From Clostridia bacterium (GTDB lineage Bacteria > Bacillota > Clostridia > RGIG6154): a stretch of 64,000 nt of DNA. The stretch is from assembly GCA_017410375.1 (NCBI GenBank), contig JAFQQW010000066.1, positions 1 through 64,000 of the forward strand, written 5' to 3'. Both the position numbers and the translations under genes were made by a program. Shown here one piece after another: positions 17,062 to 26,535 of this stretch. The notes under the pieces are model-generated. The model saw nothing but the letters and a program-made list of their open reading frames with translations, made no database searches and had not been told where the DNA came from. How positions within the stretch are numbered: position 1 is the first letter of the stretch; every line of letters starts with the position of its first letter.

Positions 17062-18137
17062 CAAAAACCAATCCCGAAATCAACGGCTACCGCTTAACTC
17101 CCATATGGGACGGGCATATGCATCCCCACGATCCCGTGCCGATAGAGGATACCATCCGTATTTTCAAAGATGCCATGGCGCATTTCAACTATGATAAAAT
17201 TGTCATCAATGCCCTGCCCTCACACGGCTATGCAGATTCGTTCAAGGCACTTTATATTAAAACACAAATCCCGAATGTGTATGCCAATGCAGGTCTTTCC
17301 CATTACTATGATAAGCGGGACAAGGCAAGTGCGTTTCTGGCGCAGGCAGAAATTTTTTATGCCATGGGCTGTGACGGCTTTAAAATGTTAGAGGGCAAGC
17401 CCGATGACCGCAAAAGAATCGGCATCCGCGTAGATGACCCCATTTATGACAAATTTTACGGATTTATCGAAGAAAAAGGACTTCCCTGTCTGATGCATGT
17501 GGGCGACCCCTTTGAATTCTGGGACATTGACCTTATCCCCAAATGGGCTTTGGAACGGGGCTGGCTATATGACAAAAGCTATCCCTCGTTGGAAGACCTG
17601 CGGAAAGAGGTAGCCAATGTTTTGAAAAAGCACCCGAACCTGCATCTGATTCTGGCACACTTTTATTTCATGTCCCACGACTACAATCTGGCAGTAGAAT
17701 TCATGGAAAAATATCCGAATGTGTGCATTGATTTAACTCCCGGCAAGGAAATGTATGTAAATTTTGAAAAGGATTTACCGCTCTGGCGTGGCTTTTTTGA
17801 AAAGTATGCGGACCGTATTCTTTACGGGTCTGACCGCTACAACTGGGACATCCCCAAAGAAGAGCTGGAGAGCACCCGTTCTCATGCCGTAAACTTAGTT
17901 CGCTCCTTCTTAGAAAAAGAAGAATTCCACTGTACGTGGACGAACACTTTCATGCACGGCTTTGGCTTTAAGGGTGAAATTTTAGACAAAATTTACTATA
18001 AAAATGCCGAGCGGTTATACGGCAAAGCACCGCGCAAAGTAGATTTCGAGCTTTTGAAGGCGGGCTTGAAAAACTGCCTTGAAAAGGATGAATTGTCCGA
18101 GCTGGACAAACAAAATATCAAAAATATACTTGCTTAA
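17058..18137 (+). CDS. Amidohydrolase-superfamily protein in the galacturonate operon
   Basis: A 359-residue TIM-barrel protein of the amidohydrolase_2 (COG2159-like) type. The metal-binding DGHMHP motif lies at residues 19-24. Later metal or catalytic candidates are CLMHVGDP, LILAHFYFMS and LYGSDRYNW (Asp). Uronate isomerase (UxaC) belongs to the same superfamily but is usually about 470 residues and more divergent. The operon otherwise lacks an isomerase step. The gene could be a lactonase, decarboxylase or an unrecognised isomerase. ATGA overlap with uxaA shows co-translation. Confidence 0.8.
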   Translation: MTKTNPEINGYRLTPIWDGHMHPHDPVPIEDTIRIFKDAMAHFNYDKIVINALPSHGYADSFKALYIKTQIPNVYANAGLSHYYDKRDKASAFLAQAEIFYAMGCDGFKMLEGKPDDRKRIGIRVDDPIYDKFYGFIEEKGLPCLMHVGDPFEFWDIDLIPKWALERGWLYDKSYPSLEDLRKEVANVLKKHPNLHLILAHFYFMSHDYNLAVEFMEKYPNVCIDLTPGKEMYVNFEKDLPLWRGFFEKYADRILYGSDRYNWDIPKEELESTRSHAVNLVRSFLEKEEFHCTWTNTFMHGFGFKGEILDKIYYKNAERLYGKAPRKVDFELLKAGLKNCLEKDELSELDKQNIKNILA

Positions 18138-18176
18138 TTTGTATCATCATAAGTTAAAAAGTGCTATTTATATTTG

Positions 18177-18206
18177 TTGACTGCCACATGCTGTATGTGG
18201 TAAAAT
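18177..18206 (+). promoter_or_regulatory. Promoter of SLH-GH16 gene with internal palindrome
   Basis: TTGACT (18177-18182) and TAAAAT (18201-18206) are 18 bp apart. The spacer contains CCACAT-N5-ATGTGG (18184-18200), a perfect 6-bp inverted repeat placed where a repressor would block polymerase. No other copy was noticed in the window. Confidence 0.65.
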
Positions 18207-18237
18207 AAAAATGTACATAAAAGAAAGGATGAAAGCT

Positions 18238-21141
18238 ATGAAAAAAATTATAGCTCTGCTTTTGACACTTTGTCTGCTTCTCTCTATCGCACCCGTTGCA
18301 TTTGCAGAGGAAGGCGTTGAAGATTTGGGCATTTCGCCTAACCATTCGGCAGACACAGTTTTAGAAGGCGAAACAGTTATTCACTTTAAGCAAGCGGCAA
18401 GTCAGGGTACCTGGAGCGGTACCGAATCGGTAAAAAACTACGACGGCAAGACTTCCCGCTGGGCAAACGAAAAGGAAGCCGGTCTGCAATTCAGACTGAA
18501 AAACATTGACAAGGGTACATATGAAGTATATTACTACATTATTTACCATTCCACCAACGGTGCACAGTGGGATTTTACCGTTGACCACAACGGCAAAACC
18601 GACGAAACCTTTGCATACGGCAAAGGTAACGGCATTACCGAATCCTGCTGGACCTCTATCGGTATCTTTGATTTTTCGGGCGACGGCACCGAAAAAGTAA
18701 CCATGCTCAACACCTCGGGCGGAAATATCCGTGCTTCGGGCTTAAAGCTTGTGCCTACCGACAAGCCGGTGGTAAATCCTGCTATCGCAAGAAAAGCAAA
18801 GGCTGAAGCGGAAGCAGAAGCGAAGCGTCTTGAAGAAGAAGAACGCAAAGCCAACATGATTCAGGCAAATCCCTATCCCGGTTTTTCCTACGAAGGCAAC
18901 TGGAACTTTAGTTCCACCGTTCCGGGGCCCATGGTGCTTGCACCTGCATCCCTCTGGCTTGCAAACGGTCAGGAAACCGATACCTGCACCTATAAGCCGG
19001 ACATTAAATCGGTAGGTAAAGTTCGAATTGGCGTATATCTCCTTTACTGGCACGAAAATCAGGTAGCTGATGTTAAATATGAAGTGCATCTGGGCGACGG
19101 CTCTGTGCAGGAATTCCATTTAGACCCCACAACCGATATAACCAAGAGTTCCTGGGTAACTTTGGGCGAATTTGATTTTGACGGTTCGGGCAAGGAGTTT
19201 GTAAAGCTTGTTTGTGTACCGCAGGATAATGAAAAGGGAAATACCAGAGCCTCTACCGTTCGTTTTGAAATTTTGAATTCGGCAGATGATTACAAAACCA
19301 TCTGGCAAACCGTTTATGTTACCCCCGACGGCTCTGCAGACTTAGAGCGTGCAGAAGCCCTTACCAAAGATCTTGTTTCCTTTACTGACATGGAAGATCA
19401 TTGGGCAAAATATGATGTAAGTGTTATGGCAACCAAAGAACTGGTTAAAGGTGTGGCAGAGGGCGTTTTCGACCCCGAAAGCACCATTACCCGTGCAGAA
19501 TTTGTTACCATTTTAGACAGAGCCATGAGCTATGAAATGGTTGAGGGTGAATCCTTTGCGGATGTGGCACAAGACCAGTGGTATGCCCCTTACATTGCAA
19601 CCGCAAAGCAGAATGGCTTGTTAAACGGTTTGCCCGTAAGTGACGGTTTTAAGCCCGAATCTCCCATCAGCCGTGAAGATATGGCGCTCTTTACCTATAA
19701 TGCCATTAAGCAACTTGGTAAAAATGATGAATGGCTGCAGGATTTGCCCAACGATTGGGACAATTTTGAAGATACCGAAACCATTTCTTCTTACGCAACA
19801 GACGCTCTGAAATATTTAATTCAGGCAGGCATTATCAAAGGTACTTCCGATACCACCGTATCGCCTTTGGAAACCGCAACCAGAGCACAGGCGGCTGTTA
19901 TCTTAAAGCGTTTTATGGAAGGCTTTGTATGGGCAGGTCCTCCGACAGATGAAGAATGGGTATTGACCTTTAACGATGAATTTGAATACGAAGGCGTAAA
20001 CTGGGATGTATGGGAATCTGCATCCGCATCTCCCGGTCACATTCTTTCTTCCAGATGGCCTGAAAACATTGCAGTTTATGATGGTGCAATGCATCTTTTA
20101 ACCAAGAAAGAAGAAAGAGGCGGCAAGCAATGGACAACCGGTGATGCATGGGTGACCCCCAACGTATTCCGTCAGGCATACGGCTACTGGGAAGCTCGTT
20201 ATAAGTACAACGAATCAGGCGGTATAAACAACGCTTTTTGGATGGAAACCATAAAAGATGGCTATAACTTCGCATCCGATTCGGACCACCGCTTTGAAAT
20301 TGATATCAATGAAGGTCACTATCCCAACAAGATAAACCAAACCTATCATACTGCAAATGACGGTTCTCTTTCTGACCATCTTGAAGTAGCTTATGACTTA
20401 TCTGCAGACTATCATACCTACGCATTAAAGTGGGACAAAGATTTCATCTACTATTATTTTGACGGTGAGCTGACTTCCAAAAAGCCCAACATAAACGCAA
20501 TTGATGTGGTATACCCGATTTTCTCTACCGCAGTATTAAACTGGGCAGGCACACTTGGTCCTAAGGCAGACGGCTCTTCTATGGCCATTGAATATGTTCG
20601 TATTTACCAGAGAAGAGAAGATGCGGAAAACAAGGATATCACCAAAATCAACGATCCGTTGCCCAAAAAAGAGGTTGTTGTTGACCCCTTCCCGAAGGTA
20701 ACCACCGCAGAGCAGCTCCCCGATAACGAAAAATACCCCGGTGAAATCATCATCAAGCCTGAGCTTGAAGGTACCTGGAATACATCCGAGTCACTCCGTT
20801 ACCCTGACAACTCCGCATCCTATTACCCGAGCGGAGACGGTGCTACCGCCAAATACCCTCTGAAAGAACTGGAAAAAGGCAAATACCGCGTTCTGGCGTG
20901 GAGATTGCCGCACTCCATGAATGCCCGTCAGATAAACTATATGATTTGGCAGAACGGCGAGGAATCCTATTTCGGCTCTGTTGCGATCCAACCCGGCTTT
21001 GACGATGCAAAGCCCGGATGGGTTGAGGTTGTACCTGAATTTGAATACTCCGGCAACAAGGATGATTATATCCTCTACACCTGGAAACACGAAGGATTGA
21101 ACTCAAGAGCATTATGGTTCAAATTTGTTCCCATCCAATAA
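18238..21141 (+). CDS. Secreted SLH-domain GH16 beta-glucanase-like surface protein
   Basis: A 967-residue protein. A signal peptide (1-26, ending VAFA) is followed by two beta-sandwich, carbohydrate-binding-like regions (about 35-170 and 200-360) joined by a Glu/Ala-rich helix. Three S-layer homology domains follow (about 382-430, 440-490, 510-561). The GH16 catalytic domain (about 574-791) has the active-site motif EIDINE at 687-692 (ExDxxE). A C-terminal beta-sandwich domain closes the protein (about 822-967). It would be anchored to the cell wall and act on beta-1,3 or mixed-linkage glucans or galactans. Having the SLH domains in the middle rather than at an end is less usual. An in-frame ATG at 18229 is an alternative start. 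Confidence 0.9.
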   Translation: MKKIIALLLTLCLLLSIAPVAFAEEGVEDLGISPNHSADTVLEGETVIHFKQAASQGTWSGTESVKNYDGKTSRWANEKEAGLQFRLKNIDKGTYEVYYYIIYHSTNGAQWDFTVDHNGKTDETFAYGKGNGITESCWTSIGIFDFSGDGTEKVTMLNTSGGNIRASGLKLVPTDKPVVNPAIARKAKAEAEAEAKRLEEEERKANMIQANPYPGFSYEGNWNFSSTVPGPMVLAPASLWLANGQETDTCTYKPDIKSVGKVRIGVYLLYWHENQVADVKYEVHLGDGSVQEFHLDPTTDITKSSWVTLGEFDFDGSGKEFVKLVCVPQDNEKGNTRASTVRFEILNSADDYKTIWQTVYVTPDGSADLERAEALTKDLVSFTDMEDHWAKYDVSVMATKELVKGVAEGVFDPESTITRAEFVTILDRAMSYEMVEGESFADVAQDQWYAPYIATAKQNGLLNGLPVSDGFKPESPISREDMALFTYNAIKQLGKNDEWLQDLPNDWDNFEDTETISSYATDALKYLIQAGIIKGTSDTTVSPLETATRAQAAVILKRFMEGFVWAGPPTDEEWVLTFNDEFEYEGVNWDVWESASASPGHILSSRWPENIAVYDGAMHLLTKKEERGGKQWTTGDAWVTPNVFRQAYGYWEARYKYNESGGINNAFWMETIKDGYNFASDSDHRFEIDINEGHYPNKINQTYHTANDGSLSDHLEVAYDLSADYHTYALKWDKDFIYYYFDGELTSKKPNINAIDVVYPIFSTAVLNWAGTLGPKADGSSMAIEYVRIYQRREDAENKDITKINDPLPKKEVVVDPFPKVTTAEQLPDNEKYPGEIIIKPELEGTWNTSESLRYPDNSASYYPSGDGATAKYPLKELEKGKYRVLAWRLPHSMNARQINYMIWQNGEESYFGSVAIQPGFDDAKPGWVEVVPEFEYSGNKDDYILYTWKHEGLNSRALWFKFVPIQ

Positions 21142-21147
21142 AACCCA

Positions 21148-21174
21148 AAACCGGAAAGCATTGCTTTCCGGTTT
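21148..21174. terminator. Terminator after SLH-GH16 gene
   Basis: AAACCGGAAAGC, a 3-base loop, GCTTTCCGGTTT. It lies 6 bp after the stop codon. Confidence 0.85.
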
Positions 21175-21200
21175 ATGTTACAACAATAGGAGGATTACGC

Positions 21201-22397
21201 ATGCGCATTACATACGAAACACACTACCGTTCATCCCGCAAAGACGGACGACACACCGCAACCATGGCAGCATTTTTAGAGCGTCTACGTCAAACCGCTC
21301 CGTCCCTTACGGTGCCTGATAACGAAGACCCCGATACCTTTTTAAAATGGCGCGAAAGCTTAAAGCAAAAAGTCTTTGCGCTTTTAAGGCTTGACGTTTT
21401 GTTAAAGGAATGCGAGAACCAGCCTTTACCGAAGCAGTTGTCTACAGTGCAAAGGGACGGATACAGAGTAGAAAAGTGGGAATTTTATCCGGATAGCTTT
21501 TCTGCCGTTCGTTTTTTAGCACTCATCCCCGACACCGCTTCGCCGGATTCCCCCGTGCCCGGTGTTATGTGTTTTCCGGGTTCTATATTCAGCAAGGAAT
21601 TCCTGGCAGGTGAACCGCTTTTGGATAAGCCGGTTTGCCGCTTTGAGAAATATCCCGAGCGCAATCGGATGGCTTTGCATATTGTCCGGAACGGCATGGC
21701 GGTGTTTGCATTTGATCCCCTCTCCATTGCCGAATGTGCGCTTGATATTGAGGCACCTGCAAACTACGGTTCCACCGCACGCACACAGCTTTGCCACGGT
21801 TTGATCCAAAACGGTTTTTCTTATTTTGGGTTGTCTGTTGCCCAAAAGCTTTGTGCTTTGGATTTTATAAAGACCCTTCCCTTTATCGATACAAACAAGC
21901 TTGCTGTTTCCGGACATTCCTTAGGCTGTGATGATGCCATGTATATTGCACTCCTGCGGGACGAAATTAAAGCTGTTGTCTTTAATGATATGGTATGTGA
22001 CGAGCGACACCGTTATTTCTCCACAACCGAGTACGAAGAGGACAAAATGTGCAATCACATCGGCAACTGGCACGAAATACCCGGCAGCTTTCAGTATTAC
22101 ACCCGACCCGATATTCTGGCAGCTTTGGCACCGAAATATCTTGCCCTTAACGAAGGCGGTGCACAAATTTATCTGGATAAAATACAAAAAGCTTATTCGC
22201 TTTTCGGGAAAGAAGATCGCCTTTTGATCACCCATTATCCCAAATACCAAAACGCAGATACAAGAAGCAAGCAATATGAACCGCCTGCATTCGGTCTTTC
22301 CGATGCTGCATATCTCGCCTTCACAAACACCGATGCGCCCGACCATTCCTTCCGTGCAGAACCGTCTGTCAGATTATTAAACTTAGCTTTCAAATAA
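21201..22397 (+). CDS. Alpha/beta hydrolase, acetyl-xylan-esterase-like
   Basis: A 398-residue alpha/beta hydrolase. The nucleophile elbow is GHSLGCDD and a likely catalytic His lies in DAPDHSFR near the C-terminus. The long N-terminal extension before the core fold (residues 1-120) resembles large acetyl-xylan or glucuronoyl esterase-like proteins. There is no signal peptide, so it acts in the cytoplasm. ATG at 21201 follows AGGAGG. It has its own terminator at 22409-22436. The substrate is unknown. Confidence 0.75.
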   Translation: MRITYETHYRSSRKDGRHTATMAAFLERLRQTAPSLTVPDNEDPDTFLKWRESLKQKVFALLRLDVLLKECENQPLPKQLSTVQRDGYRVEKWEFYPDSFSAVRFLALIPDTASPDSPVPGVMCFPGSIFSKEFLAGEPLLDKPVCRFEKYPERNRMALHIVRNGMAVFAFDPLSIAECALDIEAPANYGSTARTQLCHGLIQNGFSYFGLSVAQKLCALDFIKTLPFIDTNKLAVSGHSLGCDDAMYIALLRDEIKAVVFNDMVCDERHRYFSTTEYEEDKMCNHIGNWHEIPGSFQYYTRPDILAALAPKYLALNEGGAQIYLDKIQKAYSLFGKEDRLLITHYPKYQNADTRSKQYEPPAFGLSDAAYLAFTNTDAPDHSFRAEPSVRLLNLAFK

Positions 22398-22408
22398 TTT
22401 TATAAATG

Positions 22409-22436
22409 AAAAGTGCATCATTTCGATGCACTTTTT
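22409..22436. terminator. Bidirectional terminator
   Basis: AAAAGTGCATC, loop ATTTC, GATGCACTTTT. It lies between two convergent genes. Confidence 0.9.
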
Positions 22437-23231
22437 CTATTTTAATTGTATAAATGTAGCAAAGATACCTCGGTCGGGACCTAAGCCCCGATGGGAATAA
22501 AAGGTGTCGCAGTTACAGCAGGTGCAAATGCCCGATTCATAAACCGTAACGCCCAAATCCGAAAGCGTTTTTTTGTTTAATCCGGGTAAATCCAGATAAA
22601 ATTTGTGATTTTGTTCAAAAATCAGGTCATTATCCGAAAATTTTGCCAAAAACTGCTCATATAAATCCTTTGACACCTCGTAACAGCACTTATGAATGCA
22701 AGGGCCAATCAAAGCAATGACATCCTTTGAACTTGTGCCGTATGTCGCCTGCATGGCAGACAATGTTTTAGCACCAAGCCGTCCCAATGTCCCACGCCAA
22801 CCGCAATGGGCATTGCCGATGGCTTTGTTTTTGGTATCAATCAATGTAACGGGCACGCAGTCTGCGGTATGGATGGCAAGCGGAAGAAGCTTTTCATTTG
22901 TAATCAGCGCATCCACATCGGTGTAATCCCTTTCTTTGAATACCCCTTTGCCTGCGTCAAAGCTGCCTGTTTTGCGGACATTTACAGAATGGGTCTGGTT
23001 TCCAAGCACCACACGTTTTGGATTCATCCCGAGTGCCTCACAAAAAAGTGTGTAGTTTTTTTGAACATTTTCCTTTGTATCTTTCGTTTTAGAGCCTAAA
23101 TTGAGCCATTTTAAATGCGCACCCTCCGACACACCGCCAAAACGGGTGGACACCGCATAGTCTATAAAATCCAGCCCCTCTATTTCGGGGAAGGTGTAAT
23201 AAATCATATTATTCTTTTCTTTTTGAATCAC
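22437..23231 (-). CDS. YfiH/YlmD-type (DUF152) purine nucleoside phosphorylase / laccase-domain protein
   Basis: A 264-residue protein of the multicopper polyphenol-oxidase-like family, now linked to purine nucleoside phosphorolysis and peptidoglycan editing. The metal site residues are visible in NQTHS, AHCGWRGT and GPCIHKCCYEV, followed by ICTCCNCDTFYSHR. I place the start at GTG 23231, six bases after GAGGTG. An ATG eight codons later is possible. A GTG three codons earlier overlaps the binding site. It is a single gene. Confidence 0.85.
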   Translation of the reverse strand: MIQKEKNNMIYYTFPEIEGLDFIDYAVSTRFGGVSEGAHLKWLNLGSKTKDTKENVQKNYTLFCEALGMNPKRVVLGNQTHSVNVRKTGSFDAGKGVFKERDYTDVDALITNEKLLPLAIHTADCVPVTLIDTKNKAIGNAHCGWRGTLGRLGAKTLSAMQATYGTSSKDVIALIGPCIHKCCYEVSKDLYEQFLAKFSDNDLIFEQNHKFYLDLPGLNKKTLSDLGVTVYESGICTCCNCDTFYSHRGLGPDRGIFATFIQLK

Positions 23232-23288
23232 TTTTTTCACCTCGCCCTTTTATTATACACACTTTTTCAAAGAATGACAACACTTTTC

Positions 23289-23317
23289 TTGCATTTTAAA
23301 AAAGGTTGTGATACAAT
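23289..23317 (+). promoter_or_regulatory. Promoter of the flavoprotein-esterase-HD-activase operon
   Basis: TTGCAT (23289-23294), 17-bp spacer, TACAAT (23312-23317). The start codon is at 23349. Confidence 0.65.
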
Positions 23318-23348
23318 AAAGAAAACTGACATTTTGGAGGGAATTTCC

Positions 23349-24530
23349 ATGCAGACCATTCAGGAAAATTTAAACACCCCCGTGGCTTTTGAAACCGATG
23401 TTTTGGTGGCAGGCGGCGGCTTTGCAGGCATTGCGGCGGCACTTTCTGCCGCACGGAACGGGGCGAAGGTACTACTGATTGAAAAAAGCTTTATGTTAGG
23501 CGGACTTGGCACTTCGGGACTGATTACCATTTATCTGCCCCTTTGTGACGGTGAAGGGCATCAGGTGTCTTTCAGCATTGCAGAAGAACTGCTTCGCGTT
23601 TCCATCAAGCATGGTGCAGAAGACAGATACCCCTCTGCATGGCTGAATGGCGGTACTTTGGAAGAAAAGATTAAAAACCGTTTCTTAGTACAGTATAACG
23701 CCCAGAGCACCGCAATTTTGTACGAACAGCTCCTGCGTGAGGCAGGCGTGGAAATCCTTTACGGCACCTCTGTTTGTGCCGTTAAAACCGAAAATCAAAA
23801 GGTAACCCATGTGATGACCGAAAACAAGTCGGGCAGACAGGCAATCAAAGTAAAATCTGTAGTAGATGCCACAGGCGATGCGGACATCTTTTGGTTTGCA
23901 AACGCAAAAACCGAAAATTTCAAACAGGGCAATATTCTAGCTGCCTGGTATTACTATGTAAAAGACGGAGAATTCGGATTACAGCAACAAGGGGCTTCGG
24001 ATGTGCCGGACAAAGAAAAAACCGCGGAAAACGCCCCTGCACAGTTGGTAAACCGACGTTTTACGGGGCTTGACGGCAAGGAGCTTTCCGAAATGGTACA
24101 GCTTTCCCATGATTTTGTGTTAAATCATGCTTTAGAGCGCGACAGAGCCATTGCAACCATGGCAACCATTCCCCAAATCCGCATGACACGCCGTTTAGAG
24201 GGTTTGTATGTGATGGACGATACCGAAATGCATAAAGAATTTTCTGATTCTGTGGGTATGTTTGCCGACTGGAGAAAGCGCGGTCCCTGCTACGAATTGC
24301 CCTTCCGTACCCTTTACGGTAAGGATTTGAAAAATGTAATCGGGGCAGGCAGATGTATTTCGGTCACCGATGCCATGTGGGACATTACCCGTGTCATTCC
24401 TGTATGCTCGGTAACCGGTGAGGCGGCAGGCTTAGCCGCTTCCATGACAGACGATTTCAGCACATTAAATGTAGCAGATTTGCAAAGTAAATTGGTAGAA
24501 AGAGGCGTAAAATTACATGAAGACTTTTAA
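23349..24530 (+). CDS. FAD-dependent oxidoreductase (FAD_oxidored family)
   Basis: A 393-residue flavoprotein. The dinucleotide motif GGGFAGIAAALSAARNGAKV lies near residues 22-41, and VVDATGDADIFWFA is a second typical motif. Members of this family often accompany carbohydrate genes and oxidise sugars or unknown substrates. ATG at 23349 follows GGAGGG; the frame stays open upstream but without a start signal. It overlaps the next gene by 14 bp. Confidence 0.83.
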   Translation: MQTIQENLNTPVAFETDVLVAGGGFAGIAAALSAARNGAKVLLIEKSFMLGGLGTSGLITIYLPLCDGEGHQVSFSIAEELLRVSIKHGAEDRYPSAWLNGGTLEEKIKNRFLVQYNAQSTAILYEQLLREAGVEILYGTSVCAVKTENQKVTHVMTENKSGRQAIKVKSVVDATGDADIFWFANAKTENFKQGNILAAWYYYVKDGEFGLQQQGASDVPDKEKTAENAPAQLVNRRFTGLDGKELSEMVQLSHDFVLNHALERDRAIATMATIPQIRMTRRLEGLYVMDDTEMHKEFSDSVGMFADWRKRGPCYELPFRTLYGKDLKNVIGAGRCISVTDAMWDITRVIPVCSVTGEAAGLAASMTDDFSTLNVADLQSKLVERGVKLHEDF

Positions 24531-25308
24531 CTTGTGGGAAACCCTCCCCGAAAAAAAGCAGGGCAACACCGTAATAGAATATTATCCTGCCAAAAATAAA
24601 GTGACCGATGCCACCGTTATTGTTTTCCCGGGTGGCGGCTATCACCATCGCGCGCCCCACGAGGGGCAGGGGTATGCAGAATTTTTGAACAATAACGGCA
24701 TGGATGCGTTTGTTTGCCAGTATGCGGTAAACCCAGAGCTTTATCCGCTTCCGCTTTTAGATGCACGCCGTGCGGTACAGTTTGTACGCAAAAATGCAGA
24801 AGAATTCGGCATTGACCCGAAAAAAATCGGGGTGATGGGCTCTTCTGCAGGCGGACACTTAGTGGCAAGCCTTTCTACTGTCTTAGATTTTTTCCCCGAA
24901 GCACTCACCGCACCCGATGAAACGGACGCTTTGGATTATATTCCTGATTTTCAGATTCTTTGCTATCCCGTTATTTCCTTACTCCCCGACTTCGGCCACA
25001 CCGGCTCGGGCGACAATCTGTTAGGCAATAACGATTTTGAAAATCCGCTTCGGAAATATCTTGCACCGCACAAGCTGGTGCATGACAAAACACCGCCCGC
25101 TTTTATCTGGCACACTATGGAGGATGGTGCGGTACCCGTGGAAAACAGTTTTCATTATGCTTCTGCGCTCCATAAAAAGGGCATTGACGGTGAAGTGCAC
25201 GTTTTCCCCTTCGGTCCGCACGGCTTAGGGCTTGCCGAAAAAATTCCGCACACCGCACAATGGAGCGGTTTGCTGATTCACTGGCTTAAAATGAAAAACT
25301 TTCTCTAA
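24517..25308 (+). CDS. Alpha/beta hydrolase, acetyl-esterase type
   Basis: A 263-residue esterase of the BD-FAE / acetyl-xylan esterase kind. The oxyanion motif is FPGGGYHHRA (near residue 32), the nucleophile is GSSAGGH (near residue 110), and the C-terminal His is in GPHGLGL. It has no signal peptide. It overlaps the flavoprotein gene by 14 bp. It probably removes acetyl groups from imported sugars or oligosaccharides (inference). Confidence 0.82.
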   Translation: MKTFNLWETLPEKKQGNTVIEYYPAKNKVTDATVIVFPGGGYHHRAPHEGQGYAEFLNNNGMDAFVCQYAVNPELYPLPLLDARRAVQFVRKNAEEFGIDPKKIGVMGSSAGGHLVASLSTVLDFFPEALTAPDETDALDYIPDFQILCYPVISLLPDFGHTGSGDNLLGNNDFENPLRKYLAPHKLVHDKTPPAFIWHTMEDGAVPVENSFHYASALHKKGIDGEVHVFPFGPHGLGLAEKIPHTAQWSGLLIHWLKMKNFL

Positions 25309-25324
25309 AGGAGATTTTTAACAA

Positions 25325-26533
25325 ATGATTAAACCCGAACTGATTAACCAGATTCATAACGCCACCGTCATTCAGCGCTGGAACGACCATATCCGTCCGT
25401 CCACCGGCTTTGCGGAAATTGACAAGCAGGCGCACAAGACCTTTTTTGCCTATGTGCTTGCCAAATGTCAGGCGGAAGAGGACGAAAATTTTAACACCTG
25501 CGCTTTGGTGGAAGGTCTGATTTTTGAATTTCTGCACCGAAGCGTTTTAACCGACATCAAGCCTCCCATTTACTATAAATTAAAAAGTAAAATGGGAAAC
25601 GGTATTGACGAGTGGGTGGCAGATGAGCTTTCCGATTGCATTGACTGCATCCCCGGAGGCTTTGCAGAGCGGTTCCGCCGTTACTACGCAGACCCCGATT
25701 ACTGCAAAGAAGAAAAGGCAATCATCCAGTATGCCCACTACCTTGCCACCAAATGGGAGTTTGACATCATTTATCCCATGAACATTGGTTTTTATAATAT
25801 CGAAACCACCCGAAAAGAGGTAAACGACGGGCTTGCCCGTTGCACCTGGTTTGAGGGCAAGAAATATTTCAGCCAGCATCCGCGTCTGACCGACTTTTTA
25901 AACCTGATCGGTCAGCTCCGTTTCCAGATGCGCTGGACCGCAACGGCACGCATTCCCCAAACCTCGGTTATGGGACACACCTTAGTGGTTGCGATTTTGT
26001 CCTATCTGTTTACGGTCGAGATGGGTGGCTGTGACCAACGAAAGGTCAACAATTTCTTCGGCGGTCTGTTTCATGACCTACCCGAAGTGTTAACCCGCGA
26101 CATTATTTCGCCTATCAAACGAGGCGTAAAGGGCATTGATAACATCTTAAAGGACATTGAAGACCAGCAGATGCAAAGTGTTGTATTTCCTTTAATGCCC
26201 GAAAAGTGGAGAGAAGAAATTTCCTACTTCACCATGGACGAATTTGACTCCAAAATCAAGCTGGACGGTAAGATTCAAGTGTCCAACTCCGACCTTTTGA
26301 ACGCGGTTTACAACAAAGACGAATTCTGCCCCATTGACGGCGAAATTATCCGCGGTTGTGACCATCTTTCGGCATATATGGAAGCCATTATGTCTGTCAA
26401 AAACGGTGTAGAGGCACAGCCTCTGTTGGTGGCACTTAAGAATTTAGCTGCCATTTACAAGGGTAAAAAAATCGGTGGTATTGCGTTTGAGCCGTATTTT
26501 AAAAAGGATATTTACTGGACCGAGGTGAAATAA
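25325..26533 (+). CDS. HD-domain metal-dependent phosphohydrolase
   Basis: A 402-residue protein with an HD domain in its centre. His218 (GHTL) and the His250-Asp251 pair (GGLFHDLPEVLTRD) mark the metal site, resembling the YfbR-like 5'-nucleotidase family. The N-terminal 200 residues also look HD-like (HKTFFAYVLAK) but lack a full motif. It starts 16 bp after the esterase and ends 2 bp before the activase gene. The substrate is unknown, probably a nucleotide. Confidence 0.8.
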   Translation: MIKPELINQIHNATVIQRWNDHIRPSTGFAEIDKQAHKTFFAYVLAKCQAEEDENFNTCALVEGLIFEFLHRSVLTDIKPPIYYKLKSKMGNGIDEWVADELSDCIDCIPGGFAERFRRYYADPDYCKEEKAIIQYAHYLATKWEFDIIYPMNIGFYNIETTRKEVNDGLARCTWFEGKKYFSQHPRLTDFLNLIGQLRFQMRWTATARIPQTSVMGHTLVVAILSYLFTVEMGGCDQRKVNNFFGGLFHDLPEVLTRDIISPIKRGVKGIDNILKDIEDQQMQSVVFPLMPEKWREEISYFTMDEFDSKIKLDGKIQVSNSDLLNAVYNKDEFCPIDGEIIRGCDHLSAYMEAIMSVKNGVEAQPLLVALKNLAAIYKGKKIGGIAFEPYFKKDIYWTEVK

Positions 26534-26535
26534 CC

